Notes: a model not told the origin generated them from the sequence alone. A stretch of DNA of 64,000 nt from Hyphomicrobiales bacterium (GCA_900469965.1 UBZP01000024.1:62001-126000); one strand, 5' to 3'. Shown: positions 1-9,084, counted from the stretch's first letter. Made by a program: numbers and translations.

Positions 1-1051
1 CGGCAAGGCTCTCGAAGCCGCCCCAGGAATAGCCGAGACCGAAGATGCGCAGCGCATCGAGGAAGGCATGCGCCTTGGCCTTGAAGCGTTCCGGACTGCC
101 GCCGTCGAGCACGATCGTGAAGATGCCGCTGGCGCCCTTGAAATCGCGCTTCCACAGCGCATGCCCCGGAAAGCTCGGCAGGCCGGGGTGAAGCACGGCG
201 GCGACGTCGTCCCTGCCCTCCAGCCATTCGGCAAGCCTCAGGGCACTGTCCTGATGCCGCTCCAGCCTGACGCCCATCGTCCTCAGGCCACGCAGGATCT
301 GGTAGGCATCATCCGGGGAGCCGCAGATGCCGAGCGCGAAATTCCCCTCCCAGAGCCTGTTCCAGTGGGCCGCATTGGCCGAGACCGTCCCCATCAGGAT
401 GTCGGAATGGCCGGAGGGATATTTCGTCGCCGCATGGATCGAAATGTCGACGCCGTGGTCGAGCGGCCGGAAATAGAGCGGCGTCGCCCAGGTGTTGTCC
501 ATGGTGACGACGGCGCCGCCCTTGTGCGCGGCATCCGCAATGGCACGCACGTCCTGCATCTCGAAGGTGTTCGAGCCCGGCGCCTCGAGATGCACGAGCT
601 TCGTATTCGGCTTCATCAGCGCGGCGATCCCCGCACCGACGGCGGGGTCGTAGTATTCGACGGTGACGCCGAGGCGGGTCAGCATCGTGTCGCAGAAATA
701 TCGCGTCGGGCTGTAGACCGAATCGACGATGAGCGCGTGGTCGCCCGCCGACAGGAACGCGAGGAACGGCACGGTGACGGCAGCGAGCCCCGAGGGAACG
801 AGAATCGTGCCGGCAGAGCCCTCGAGCTCGTCGATCGCCGCACAGAGTGCATCCGTGGTCGGCGTGCCGCGCGTGCCGTAGGTGTATTTCTGCGCCCGCT
901 TCTCCATCGTCGCCGCATTCGGGAAGAGCACGGTGGAGGCATGGACGACCGGCGGATTGACGAAGCCGTGGAATTCGGCGGGGTCGTTGCCGACATGGGT
1001 CAGCCGGGTATTCGGGCCGGCGGCGGCCAGCACGTCTTTCTTGTCATTCAT
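1..1051 (-). CDS. metC: Cystathionine beta-lyase (partial, C-terminus outside window)
   Basis: PLP-dependent C-S lyase of the Cys/Met metabolism family, cleaving cystathionine to homocysteine, pyruvate and ammonia in methionine synthesis. About 350 residues are visible. The protein starts MNDKKDVLAAGPNTRLTHVG and ends at the window edge in the family's near-terminal FGLGYSWGGFESL motif, so only a few tens of residues are missing. The PLP lysine lies in HAATKYPSGHSD, and YGTRGTPTTDALCAAIDELE is the usual N-terminal substrate and cofactor segment. The start is the ATG at 1051. It is divergent from aapJ, the arrangement I recall from Sinorhizobium and Rhizobium. Close relatives include cystathionine gamma-synthase, but the motif set and the aap neighbour favour MetC. 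Confidence 0.93.
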   Translation of the reverse strand, partial: MNDKKDVLAAAGPNTRLTHVGNDPAEFHGFVNPPVVHASTVLFPNAATMEKRAQKYTYGTRGTPTTDALCAAIDELEGSAGTILVPSGLAAVTVPFLAFLSAGDHALIVDSVYSPTRYFCDTMLTRLGVTVEYYDPAVGAGIAALMKPNTKLVHLEAPGSNTFEMQDVRAIADAAHKGGAVVTMDNTWATPLYFRPLDHGVDISIHAATKYPSGHSDILMGTVSANAAHWNRLWEGNFALGICGSPDDAYQILRGLRTMGVRLERHQDSALRLAEWLEGRDDVAAVLHPGLPSFPGHALWKRDFKGASGIFTIVLDGGSPERFKAKAHAFLDALRIFGLGYSWGGFESLA

Positions 1052-1420
1052 GAAACGGGATCCGCAGGGTTGCTTGATGGGAAACTTTGCACTTTCCAGA
1101 GGGTGATTTGCGCGGTCAAGCCAATTTTGCTGAAGGACCCATCACGCGGATGTGACGGTTCGGTCGCGCAAGGGCCTCCGCAGCAGCGGTTATTTTGAGC
1201 TAATGATGCACTTTTCCAGCTGATTTTGCATATTTTTTTGTCAATGGCAGTGAGATTCACCAGCTTGCTTGGAAATCGGGCGGCCACTCTTGACCCTGCG
1301 TCATTTTGAGCATGAGATAGGTCAACTCGCGCCGGGAGGGTGACGAGTGCCGCCAGCGCTCCCGCACCTTGGCAGCGCCGGGCGGACAAAGAAAGACAAA
1401 TAGAACAAGGGTATTTGGAC
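1052..1420. promoter_or_regulatory. Divergent metC/aapJ intergenic region
   Basis: 369 bases carry the promoters of both metC and aapJ. I could not place a convincing -35/-10 or -24/-12 pair. An imperfect direct repeat is visible: GCACTTTCCAG at 1089-1099 followed by GTGATTTGC, and GCACTTTTCCAG at 1208-1219 followed by CTGATTTTGC. A regulator could bind both copies, but that is inference. The aapJ ribosome site is the CAAGGG about ten bases before its ATG. No further gene is visible. Confidence 0.5.
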
Positions 1421-2449
1421 ATGGCAAAGAAGATCGTGACGGCACTCGTTGGCGCTGCCGTATTGGGGATGGGCGCCCAGGCTGCCCAGGCGGACACGCT
1501 TTCCGACGTGAAGGCAAAGGGTTTCGTACAGTGCGGCGTCAACGGCTCGAACCTCGCAGGCTTCGGCGCGCAGGATTCGGCCGGCAACTGGTCGGGCCTT
1601 GATGTGGATCTCTGCAAGGCCGTGGCCGCTGCCATCTTTGGTGACGCCACCAAGGTGAAGTACACGCCCCTTTCCGCCAAGGATCGCTTCCCCGCCCTGC
1701 AGTCGGGCGAAATCGACATGCTCGCCCGCAACACCACCTGGAGCACCAGCCGCGATTCGCAGCTCGGCTTCGACTTCCGCGCCGTCACCTACTATGACGG
1801 CCAGGGCTTCATGGTGAAGAAGGAGCTCGGCGTGAAGTCGGCGCTCGAACTGAGCGGCGCCTCGGTCTGCGTACAGTCCGGCACCACGACCGAACTGAAC
1901 CTCGCCGACTACTTCCGCTCCAACAACATGGACTTCAAGCCCGTCGTGTTCGAGTCCCAGGACGAAGCCGACGCCGCCTACAATGCCGGCCGTTGCGACG
2001 CCTATACGACCGACGCCTCCGGCCTCTATTCGATCCGCCTGAAGATGGCCAACCCGGACGACCACATGGTCCTGCCGGAGATCATCTCCAAGGAACCGCT
2101 CGGCGCGGCAGTCCGTCAGAACGACTCCAAGTGGCTGGATGTCGTCAGCTGGTCGCACTACGCGCTGGTCGCCGCCGAGGAATTCGGCATCACCCAGGCC
2201 AATGTCGAGGAGATGAAGAAGTCGGCCAACCCCGACATCAAGCGCTTCCTCGGCGAAGAAGCCGATTCGACCCTCGGCGCGGACCTCGGCCTTCCGAAGG
2301 ACTGGGCCGTGCAGATCATCAAGGCCGTCGGCAACTACGGCGAATCGTTCGAACGCAACGTCGGCCAGGCCTCGCCGCTCAAGATCGACCGCGGCCTGAA
2401 CGCGCTGTGGAACAAGGGCGGCCTGCAATACGCTCCGCCGATCCGTTGA
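1421..2449 (+). CDS. aapJ: General L-amino acid ABC transporter, periplasmic binding protein
   Basis: Solute-binding protein of the broad-range L-amino acid uptake system AapJQMP. It has 342 residues, matching AapJ. The signal peptide is MAKKIVTALVGAAVLGMGAQ followed by a cut after AQA, before DTLSDV. The mature part reads as a SBP_bac_3 domain (VQCGVNGSNLAGFG; LDVDLCKAVAAAIFGD; ALQSGEIDMLARNTTWS). The reading frame extends upstream to 1340, but the ATG at 1421 is chosen because a good signal peptide and ribosome site begin there. It is the first gene of the operon and is followed by a strong hairpin before aapQ, which would let the binding protein be made in excess over the membrane parts. 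Very confident. Confidence 0.96.
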   Translation: MAKKIVTALVGAAVLGMGAQAAQADTLSDVKAKGFVQCGVNGSNLAGFGAQDSAGNWSGLDVDLCKAVAAAIFGDATKVKYTPLSAKDRFPALQSGEIDMLARNTTWSTSRDSQLGFDFRAVTYYDGQGFMVKKELGVKSALELSGASVCVQSGTTTELNLADYFRSNNMDFKPVVFESQDEADAAYNAGRCDAYTTDASGLYSIRLKMANPDDHMVLPEIISKEPLGAAVRQNDSKWLDVVSWSHYALVAAEEFGITQANVEEMKKSANPDIKRFLGEEADSTLGADLGLPKDWAVQIIKAVGNYGESFERNVGQASPLKIDRGLNALWNKGGLQYAPPIR

Positions 2450-2470
2450 TCGGCATTTGAGCCGTAATGC

Positions 2471-2497
2471 CGGGAGGGCGGAAATTCCGCCCTCCCG
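2471..2497 (+). terminator. Hairpin between aapJ and aapQ (attenuator-like)
   Basis: Perfect 11-bp stem CGGGAGGGCGG/CCGCCCTCCCG with a 5-base loop, 22 bases after the aapJ stop. It is followed by TTAAAAG rather than a U-tract, so it more likely stabilises the aapJ 3' end or partly terminates than stops transcription fully. A comparable stem-loop is known for the aap operon of R. leguminosarum (from memory). Confidence 0.75.
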
Positions 2498-2546
2498 TTA
2501 AAAGTAACGCCCGGCAAAAAGGGCGAACGGAAAGAAGGGGTACTGA

Positions 2547-3755
2547 ATGGCTATTGCGCAAGCCCGCACCGGGGACGGCGAACCTCCGAAGGTGTCGCTC
2601 CTCTACAATCCCGCCCTACGAAGCTATGTCTACCAGATACTGACACTCGTCCTGATCGTCTGGGTCGTCTGGTACGCCTGGCACAACGCGACCCAAAACC
2701 TCGCTCGCGCCAACATGACGAGCGGCTTTGGCTTCCTCAACAGCCGCGCCGGCTTCGATATCGCCCAGAGCCTGATCGCCTATACCAGCGATTCGACCTA
2801 TTTCAGGGCCTTGCAGGTCGGCCTCCTGAACACGCTGGTCGTCGCGGCCTGCAGCATCGTCACGGCGACGATCGTGGGCCTGCTGGTCGGCATCGGCCGC
2901 CTTTCGCACAACTGGCTCGTCGCGCGGCTGTGCACGGTTTATGTCGAGATCTTCCGCAATATCCCGCCGCTGCTCGTCATCTTCTTCTGGTACCTGGGCG
3001 TCCTGGCGCTGCTGCCGACCATCCGCACCATCTTCCAGCATGTGAAGGACAATCCGGGCGCGATCTTTTTCATATCCAACCGGGGCATCTATATGCCGGC
3101 GCCCATCTTCGGCGACGGATTCGGCCTCGTCGTCGCCGCCTTCGTCGCCGGCGTCCTCGCCGCGATCGCCTTCACCGTTTGGGCCAATGCCCGCCAGCGG
3201 GCGACCGGCAACCGCCCGCCGGTCCTGATGGTCAACCTCGCGCTGATCCTCTTGCTGCCTTTCGTGGTCTTCCTTCTCATGGGGATGCCGCTGTCGTTCG
3301 ACTACCCGGTTCCCGGCTCGTTCAACATGAAGGGCGGCATGGTTATCGGACCCGAGTTCCTGGCGCTCTACCTGGCGCTGTCGCTGTACTCCGCCTCCTT
3401 CATCGCGGAGATCGTGCGCGCCGGCATCCGGGGCGTCCCGGGCGGGCAGACGGAAGCATCCTATGCGTTGGGGCTAAGGCCGGGGCCGACGACACGGCTC
3501 GTCATACTGCCCCAGGCCCTGAGGATCATCATCCCGCCGCTGACGTCGCAGTATCTCAACATCATCAAGAACTCGTCGCTCGCCGTCGCCGTCGGTTACG
3601 CCGACCTCGTCGCGGTCGGCGGCACGATCCTCAACCAGTCGGGCCACTCGATCGAGATCATCGCGATCTGGATGGCGATCTATCTGTCGATCAGCCTCCT
3701 CACGTCGCTGTTCATGAACTGGTTCAACGCCAAGATGGCACTGGTGGAGCGCTGA
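2547..3755 (+). CDS. aapQ: General L-amino acid ABC transporter, permease AapQ
   Basis: Inner-membrane permease of the Aap uptake system, 402 residues. It belongs to the HisMQ-type family: an early membrane segment ([17 protein letters not shown]), a long periplasmic and linker part typical of AapQ, further helices, and the EAA loop around [20 protein letters not shown] through ALGLRPGP, with [20 protein letters not shown] after it. It has the strong ribosome site AAGAAGGGG just before the ATG. It is one base from aapM, so the two permease subunits are translated together. It forms the heterodimeric channel with AapM and is driven by AapP. Confidence 0.95.
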   Translation: MAIAQARTGDGEPPKVSLLYNPALRSYVYQILTLVLIVWVVWYAWHNATQNLARANMTSGFGFLNSRAGFDIAQSLIAYTSDSTYFRALQVGLLNTLVVAACSIVTATIVGLLVGIGRLSHNWLVARLCTVYVEIFRNIPPLLVIFFWYLGVLALLPTIRTIFQHVKDNPGAIFFISNRGIYMPAPIFGDGFGLVVAAFVAGVLAAIAFTVWANARQRATGNRPPVLMVNLALILLLPFVVFLLMGMPLSFDYPVPGSFNMKGGMVIGPEFLALYLALSLYSASFIAEIVRAGIRGVPGGQTEASYALGLRPGPTTRLVILPQALRIIIPPLTSQYLNIIKNSSLAVAVGYADLVAVGGTILNQSGHSIEIIAIWMAIYLSISLLTSLFMNWFNAKMALVER

Positions 3756-3756
3756 G

Positions 3757-4911
3757 ATGGCCGAGAACATCACTTACGTCCGCGACCAATTCATTCCCGC
3801 CGCGCAGCCGCCGGTTTCCGATTCCACGATCGTCGGCTGGATGCGCAAGAACCTGTTCGCCACCTGGACGGACAGCGCCATGACGATCGCCGCACTGGTG
3901 GCGCTCCTGTACTTTCTGCCGGGTGCGATCGACTGGCTGTTCCTCTCCGCCGTGTGGACGGGCGAAAACCGAACCGCCTGCCTGACCGTCGACCAGGGCG
4001 GCGCACTGCCGAGCGGATGGAGCGGCGCCTGCTGGGCCTATGTCGGTGACCGCTTCGTCCAGTTCATGTTCGGCTCCTACCCCCGCGACCAGCTCTGGCG
4101 GCCCCTGCTGATCGGCGGCCTGTTCGTCGCCCTGCTCGTCCCGCTTCTGATGCCGAGGGCACCGCGCAAGGGGTTGAACGCCATCCTGCTGCTCGTCGCG
4201 CTGCCGATCCTCGCCTATGTGCTTCTGCTCGGCGGCCACTTCGGCCTCTCGCACGTCGAGACGACGCTCTGGGGCGGGCTCATGGTGACGCTGATCCTCT
4301 CCTTCGTCGGCATCGTCATATCGCTGCCGGCCGGCATTCTCCTGGCGCTCGGCCGCCGCTCGCAGATGCCGATCGTCCGGACGGCGTGCATCAGCTTCAT
4401 CGAACTGATCCGGGGCGTGCCGCTGATCACGGTGCTGTTCATGGCGAGCGTGTTGCTGCCGCTCTTCCTGGAGCCCGGCAACAACATCGACAAGTTCCTG
4501 CGGGCGCTGATCGGCGTATCGGTCTTCGCCTCGGCCTATATGGCCGAGGTCATCCGCGGCGGCCTGCAGGCGATCCCGAAGGGCCAGTACGAGGCCGCCG
4601 ATGCGCTCGGACTGAACTATTTCCACAAGATGACCTTCGTCGTCCTGCCGCAGGCGATCAAGCTGGTCATCCCGGGCATCGTCAACACCTTCATCGGAAT
4701 GTTCAAGGACACCTCGCTCGTGACCATCATCTCGATGTATGACCTGCTCGGCATCGTCAAGGCGAGCTTCGGCGACAGCGGCTGGATCACACCGGTCACC
4801 CCGCTGACGGGCCTGATCTTCGCCGGATTCACGTTCTGGATATTCTGCTTCGGAATGTCGCGCTACTCGGCTTTCGTGGAGCGCCGGCTCGACAAGAGCC
4901 ACAAGAGATAA
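3757..4911 (+). CDS. aapM: General L-amino acid ABC transporter, permease AapM
   Basis: Second inner-membrane permease of the Aap system, 384 residues. The EAA-type loop is seen at [20 protein letters not shown] with [10 protein letters not shown] following, and [20 protein letters not shown] after that. At least eight hydrophobic stretches are visible, more than the five of minimal HisMQ permeases, as expected for AapM. Its ATG lies one base after the aapQ stop, which implies translational coupling. It pairs with AapQ and docks on AapP. Confidence 0.95.
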   Translation: MAENITYVRDQFIPAAQPPVSDSTIVGWMRKNLFATWTDSAMTIAALVALLYFLPGAIDWLFLSAVWTGENRTACLTVDQGGALPSGWSGACWAYVGDRFVQFMFGSYPRDQLWRPLLIGGLFVALLVPLLMPRAPRKGLNAILLLVALPILAYVLLLGGHFGLSHVETTLWGGLMVTLILSFVGIVISLPAGILLALGRRSQMPIVRTACISFIELIRGVPLITVLFMASVLLPLFLEPGNNIDKFLRALIGVSVFASAYMAEVIRGGLQAIPKGQYEAADALGLNYFHKMTFVVLPQAIKLVIPGIVNTFIGMFKDTSLVTIISMYDLLGIVKASFGDSGWITPVTPLTGLIFAGFTFWIFCFGMSRYSAFVERRLDKSHKR

Positions 4912-4931
4912 CCTCAGGGGAAACAACATCG

Positions 4932-5702
4932 ATGGCAACTCAACCCAAGAAGATGGCGGTCTCCGCGACAGACGTGGCCGTGGACATCGTCAACATGAAC
5001 AAGTGGTACGGCGATTTTCATGTGCTGCGCGACATCAATCTGAAGGTGATGCGCGGCGAGCGCATCGTCATCGCCGGACCGTCTGGCTCCGGCAAGTCCA
5101 CCATGATCCGCTGCATCAACCGGCTGGAAGAACACCAGAAGGGCCAGATCATCGTCGACGGGATCGAGCTGACGAACGACCTGAAGAAGATCGACGAGGT
5201 GCGCCGCGAGGTCGGCATGGTGTTCCAGCACTTCAATCTCTTCCCGCACCTGACGATCCTGGAGAACTGCACGCTGGCGCCGATCTGGGTGCGCAAGATG
5301 CCGAAGAAGGACGCCGAGCAGGTGGCGATGCACTACCTGGAGCGGGTCAAGATCCCCGAGCAGGCGCACAAGTATCCGGGCCAGCTCTCCGGCGGCCAGC
5401 AGCAGCGCGTGGCGATCGCCCGCTCGCTCTGCATGAAGCCGAAGATCATGCTGTTCGACGAACCGACCTCGGCCCTCGACCCGGAAATGGTCAAGGAAGT
5501 GCTCGACACCATGGTCTCGCTCGCCGAGGAAGGCATGACCATGCTCTGCGTCACCCACGAAATGGGCTTTGCCCGCCAGGTCGCCAACCGGGTGATCTTC
5601 ATGGACCAGGGCCAGATCGTCGAGCAGAACGACCCGCACAACTTCTTCGACAATCCGCAGCACGAGCGCACCAAGCTGTTCCTCAGCCAGATCCTGCACT
5701 GA
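4932..5702 (+). CDS. aapP: General L-amino acid ABC transporter, ATPase AapP
   Basis: Cytoplasmic ATP-binding subunit that powers the Aap importer, 256 residues. Walker A is GPSGSGKST, the Q-loop is in [13 protein letters not shown], the ABC signature is [15 protein letters not shown], Walker B is [14 protein letters not shown], and the switch histidine is in CVTHEMGFA. This is the polar amino-acid (GlnQ/HisP) class. Ribosome site AGGGGAAA is a dozen bases before the ATG. It is the last gene of aapJQMP and is followed by a clear terminator. Confidence 0.96.
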   Translation: MATQPKKMAVSATDVAVDIVNMNKWYGDFHVLRDINLKVMRGERIVIAGPSGSGKSTMIRCINRLEEHQKGQIIVDGIELTNDLKKIDEVRREVGMVFQHFNLFPHLTILENCTLAPIWVRKMPKKDAEQVAMHYLERVKIPEQAHKYPGQLSGGQQQRVAIARSLCMKPKIMLFDEPTSALDPEMVKEVLDTMVSLAEEGMTMLCVTHEMGFARQVANRVIFMDQGQIVEQNDPHNFFDNPQHERTKLFLSQILH

Positions 5703-5728
5703 GGCCGGCGCGACGCCATCAGGCAATG

Positions 5729-5772
5729 AAAACGACAACGGGCGGGCCGCAAGGTCCGCCCGCGGTCGTTTT
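5729..5772 (+). terminator. Terminator after aapP
   Basis: Two stacked stems, AAAACGAC/GTCGTTTT outside and CGGGCGGGCC/GGTCCGCCCG inside, closed by a GCAA tetraloop. It ends in TTTT. The A-rich 5' arm means it could also act on the convergent dehydrogenase gene from the other side. Confidence 0.85.
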
Positions 5773-5909
5773 GGGCCTCGCGGTCGACGGCGCCCGTTGC
5801 CGCGCTCTCAAAAAAAATGGCCGGGGGGCCGACCAGAGTTGGCGCGGCATGCTCCGCGCGCGATCACCGGCCACCCGCCGCAGATGGCCGGGGGAGGTTG
5901 GCGTGGCCG

Positions 5910-7481
5910 TCAGATGGTGCCAGCGGTCATCTGCTCGGCAATGTTGTCGGCCTGGCGGATCGCCAGCGTCACGATGGTCAGCGTCGGGTTCTCCGCCGCC
6001 CCGGTGGTGAACTGGCTGCCGTCGGAGATGAACAGGTTCTTGATGTCGTGGGTCTGCCCCCACTTGTTGACGACGCCGTCCTCGGCCTTCTCGCTCATCC
6101 GGTTGGTGCCGAGATTGTGGGTCGAGGGATAGGGCGGCGTCGGGAAGGTGCGGATCGCGCCGACCGCCTCGTAGAGCGCCTGGCCCTGCCTGTAGGCATG
6201 GTTGCGCATGGCGACGTCGTTGGCGTGGTCGGTGAACCAGACGTCGGGGATCGGCATGCCGTACTGGTCCTTGAGCGTCGCATGCAGTTTCACCGCGTTC
6301 TGCTCCTGCGGCATGTCCTCGCCGACGATCCAGAGGCCGGCGGTGTTCGCATAGCCGTCCATCGCGGAAGCGAAGGACCGGCCCCAGCCGCCCGGGTCGA
6401 GGAAGGCGGCCATGAAGGGCACGCCGAGCGCCAGCGTCTCCATCTCGTAGCCGCCGACGAAGCCGCGCTGGGGATCGTGATGGGCCTCGTCCTGGATGAT
6501 GCCGGCCATGGTCGTGCCGCGATAGAAGTGCACCGGTTTCTCGAACACGGCATAGACCGAACCGGTCGTATGCCGCATGTAGTTCTTGCCGACCTGGCCG
6601 GAGGAATTGGCAAGCCCGTCCGGGAACTTTGCCGAGGCCGAGTTCAAAAGCAGCCGCGGGCTCTCGATCGAGTTCCCGGCGACACAGACGATCCGCGCCT
6701 TCTGGCTCTGCAGCTTGCCGTCCTTGTCGGCATAGACGACGTTTGTCACCTTGCCGTCGTCGTTGTGTTCGATCCGCACCACATGCGACTTCGGCCGCAC
6801 CTCGAGCCTGCCGGTCGCCTCGCCCTTCGGGATTTCCGTATAGAGCGTCGACCACTTCGCGCCCCATTTGCAGCCCTGGAAGCAGAAGCCCGTCTGCTGA
6901 CAGCTCATCCGGTCGTCGCGCTCGGCGGAGTTGATGGCCATCCGGCCGGTGTGACACTTCTCGTAGCCGAGCTTGTCGGCACCGGCCTTGAAGACCTTGA
7001 AGTTGTTGTTGCCGGGCAGCCCCTCGATCCCGTGGGTGCGGGTCACGCCCATCTTGTCCTCGGCCTTGGCATAGTAGGGTTCGAGTTCGGCGAGCGTGAT
7101 CGGCCAGTCCAGGAGATTGGCGCCCTCGACCTTGCCGTAGGTGGAAAGCGCCTTGAATTCATGCTCCTGGAAGCGCAGCGAGGCGCCGGCCCAGTGCGTC
7201 GTCGTCCCGCCCACGGCCTTGACGATCCAGGCCGGAAGGTTGGGAAAATCCTTGGAGACGCGCCAGCCGCCGCCGGTCGTGCGGTGATCGAGCCAGGCGA
7301 GCTGGGCGAAGCTGTCCCACTCGTCGTTGATGAAGTCTTCGTATTCGATGCGCGCACCCGCCTCGAGGATGACAACGTCGATCCCCTTCTGCGCCAGTTC
7401 GTTGCCCAGCGTGCCGCCGCCGGCACCCGAGCCGATGATGACGACGACGCTGTCATCGTCCAGTCTGTATGGAGCTGCCAT
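5910..7481 (-). CDS. GMC-family FAD dehydrogenase with likely [3Fe-4S] cysteine cluster
   Basis: Membrane-associated sugar, alcohol or sugar-acid dehydrogenase flavoprotein, 523 residues. The FAD site is VVIIGSGAGGGTLGNELA near residues 14-31. The C-terminal GMC part is HNLGTNRMS followed by NLFISDGSQF and GAAENPTLTI. Cysteines 194, 200 and 204 (CQQTGFCFQGC) give C-x5-C-x3-C, the spacing I recall for the [3Fe-4S] cluster of FAD-dependent glucose dehydrogenase. The start is placed at 7481 because GGGAGGAAAGC precedes that ATG; an in-frame start lies 33 bases upstream. It follows a Tat-exported small-subunit gene and a VOC gene on the same strand. The substrate is unknown; gluconate, glucose and related polyols are candidates. 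The usual multiheme cytochrome c subunit is not next to it. Confidence 0.85.
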   Translation of the reverse strand: MAAPYRLDDDSVVVIIGSGAGGGTLGNELAQKGIDVVILEAGARIEYEDFINDEWDSFAQLAWLDHRTTGGGWRVSKDFPNLPAWIVKAVGGTTTHWAGASLRFQEHEFKALSTYGKVEGANLLDWPITLAELEPYYAKAEDKMGVTRTHGIEGLPGNNNFKVFKAGADKLGYEKCHTGRMAINSAERDDRMSCQQTGFCFQGCKWGAKWSTLYTEIPKGEATGRLEVRPKSHVVRIEHNDDGKVTNVVYADKDGKLQSQKARIVCVAGNSIESPRLLLNSASAKFPDGLANSSGQVGKNYMRHTTGSVYAVFEKPVHFYRGTTMAGIIQDEAHHDPQRGFVGGYEMETLALGVPFMAAFLDPGGWGRSFASAMDGYANTAGLWIVGEDMPQEQNAVKLHATLKDQYGMPIPDVWFTDHANDVAMRNHAYRQGQALYEAVGAIRTFPTPPYPSTHNLGTNRMSEKAEDGVVNKWGQTHDIKNLFISDGSQFTTGAAENPTLTIVTLAIRQADNIAEQMTAGTI

Positions 7482-7562
7482 GCTTTCCTCCCGGTCTGTC
7501 TCTGCGATCGGCACGTCCGTGCCCGGCGGGCGCCCTCCTCCGGCGCCGGCCCTCGCCCGGCC

Positions 7563-8105
7563 CTACAGCCACTCAATGTCGTCGAAACCGCGGCTGATGT
7601 AGCCGCCCTTGGAATAGGATTCGCCCTCGTAACCGAAGTGCGGCCAGAGTTCCTTCTGGTTGTACAAGGAGACGACGAGGTCGCCGCGCACCGCCTGGAA
7701 GAAGGGCGTCGTCTCGATCTCGCGCAGGATCGCGACGCGGTCGTCCTCCCAGCCGAGCCCGCGGTAGCCGCCCGTGCCGGCCCGCGTGTCGAGGTCGGCA
7801 ATGCCCACCTCGATCAGTTCCCGGTGCGCCGGGTCCTTGCCCGCCTTCACGTCCTGCCCCTTCACGGCGATGGCGTAGAAGCGGTCGGGGATCTGGTCGT
7901 GCGGGTAGATGTCGCGGGCGAGCTTGATCAGCGTCGCCATGGTGTCCGGCTTCAGCGCCGTCGTCTCGAGGCCCCAGGCGCGATCGGGGCTGATCACCGC
8001 ATTGCCGGTGACGATCAGCGCGGCCCCGATCGTGCCGCGCTTGAGAAGCTCGCGCCGCGACAGGCCGGATTGCGGGCCCGCGCTGCGCTCATAGATCGTG
8101 GTCAT
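7563..8105 (-). CDS. Gluconate 2-dehydrogenase subunit 3-like protein, Tat-exported
   Basis: Small subunit of a periplasmic or membrane FAD dehydrogenase, 180 residues. The N-terminus has a twin-arginine signal: SRRELLKRGTIGAALIVTGN. The body (KPDTMATLIKLARDIYPHDQ, then IPDRFYAI) matches the gluconate 2-dehydrogenase subunit 3 family. In such enzymes this subunit carries the Tat signal and takes the signal-less FAD subunit across the membrane. That fits here, since the downstream flavoprotein has no signal. Start chosen at 8105 with GGGAGGAACG before it; the frame runs on upstream to 8165. 81 bases separate it from the flavoprotein gene. Confidence 0.85.
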   Translation of the reverse strand: MTTIYERSAGPQSGLSRRELLKRGTIGAALIVTGNAVISPDRAWGLETTALKPDTMATLIKLARDIYPHDQIPDRFYAIAVKGQDVKAGKDPAHRELIEVGIADLDTRAGTGGYRGLGWEDDRVAILREIETTPFFQAVRGDLVVSLYNQKELWPHFGYEGESYSKGGYISRGFDDIEWL

Positions 8106-8161
8106 GTTCGTTCCTCCCATTGCATCCCTGGCCGGCGGCCCTCCTCCGGCCGCCAGCCTGT

Positions 8162-8557
8162 TCACTTGAAGCGGCCGTGCCGCTGCAGCACCTCGATCTT
8201 GTAGTCGTCGGGGTCGGTGATGAAGAAGAAGCGGGCGAGCAGGCTGCCCTCGCGGTTGAACTCGACGATCCTGCCGGGCTCGAGCCCGAGCGCGCCCAGC
8301 CGCGCATGCTCGCCGTCGAGATCGTCGACGGAGACGGCGAGATGACCGTAGCCGTCGCCGAGCTGGTAGGGTTCGGCGCGCCCCTTGTTGATCGTCAGTT
8401 CGAGTTCGAACGGGCTTTCGCCATTGCTCATGTAGACGAGGGTGAAGGTCTCGAAATCCAGCCTCTCGGCCACCGCCAGCCCGAATGCCTTGCTGTAGAA
8501 CTCCACCGAACGCGTCTCGTCCAGGACCCTGATCATCGAATGTATGGTTTTGGCCAC
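8162..8557 (-). CDS. VOC-family (glyoxalase I-like) metalloprotein
   Basis: About 131 residues with the lactoylglutathione lyase pattern: HSMIRVLDETRSVEFYSKAF, then FTLVYMSNGESPFELELT, GHLAVSVDDLDG and a C-terminal FITDPDDYKIEVLQ. Candidate metal ligands are the early His, the Glu of ELELT, the His of GHLAV and the Glu of IEVLQ, the classic set. The start is probably GTG at 8557 after GGAAGGGC; an ATG start would add 59 residues of unlikely sequence. It is upstream of the dehydrogenase pair on the same strand, so it may detoxify an aldehyde or dicarbonyl made there, or simply be glyoxalase I (gloA). The co-transcription and the role are inference. Confidence 0.8.
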   Translation of the reverse strand: MAKTIHSMIRVLDETRSVEFYSKAFGLAVAERLDFETFTLVYMSNGESPFELELTINKGRAEPYQLGDGYGHLAVSVDDLDGEHARLGALGLEPGRIVEFNREGSLLARFFFITDPDDYKIEVLQRHGRFK

Positions 8558-8775
8558 GCTGCCCTTCCCGGTTCTTGCGAATGCGACTGATGCCTTGGAG
8601 AGTGCGCCCGGAACGGCGGGATCGGGTAGCAGCCCGTTACCGCATGCAAAATTTCTCTGATCCGGAGTGAAAACCGAAGGATTTTGCGCGATCTGCCGGC
8701 AACAGGGGACAGTTTGACCGAAGCCGACGCCCAACGCATAATCGCGCCCATAAGAACAAGACTGGAGGAAAGATC

Positions 8776-9084
8776 ATGTGTGAGGTCTTTGCGGGCCAGG
8801 ACCCGCAGCGCTACCGCCCCGTCAACCGTTCGGTCCGAATCGGTGGTCATTCCACCAGCATCCAGATCGAGGCCGCCTTCTGGGACCTCATCGACGAGAT
8901 CGCCGCAAGCCAGGGCCTATCGACATCCCGCTTCCTGTCGACGCTCTACGACGAGGCGCTGCTGATCAACGGCTCGGTCTCGAACTTCGCCTCGCTGCTG
9001 AGGACGAGCTGTCTGATCTACCTGATGGCCGGAAGCACCAAGGACACGACCGAGCGCACCTTCCGCATGGTCGCCGCCGAGTAG
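8776..9084 (+). CDS. Ribbon-helix-helix DNA-binding protein
   Basis: 102 residues. The central part, NRSVRIGGHSTSIQIEAAFW then DLIDEIAASQGLSTSRFLST, is the RHH_4-type domain: a beta strand that would enter the major groove followed by two helices. The C-terminus (GSVSNFASLLRTSCLIYLMA) is conserved in such alphaproteobacterial proteins. Excellent ribosome site TGGAGGAAA precedes the ATG. It is divergent from the VOC/dehydrogenase group, which makes that group a plausible target. No toxin gene is next to it, so an antitoxin role is not supported. Confidence 0.75.
   Translation: MCEVFAGQDPQRYRPVNRSVRIGGHSTSIQIEAAFWDLIDEIAASQGLSTSRFLSTLYDEALLINGSVSNFASLLRTSCLIYLMAGSTKDTTERTFRMVAAE

Noticed and set aside
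1096-1140. Possible SAM-II riboswitch near metC (GGTGATTTG at 1102-1110)
   Set aside because: It lies on the strand pointing away from metC, and the rest of the SAM-II core and pseudoknot are not present.
5817-8204. A 795-codon forward frame opposite the dehydrogenase genes
   Set aside because: Shadow of the GMC and subunit 3 genes, whose motifs and ribosome sites are clear on the reverse strand.
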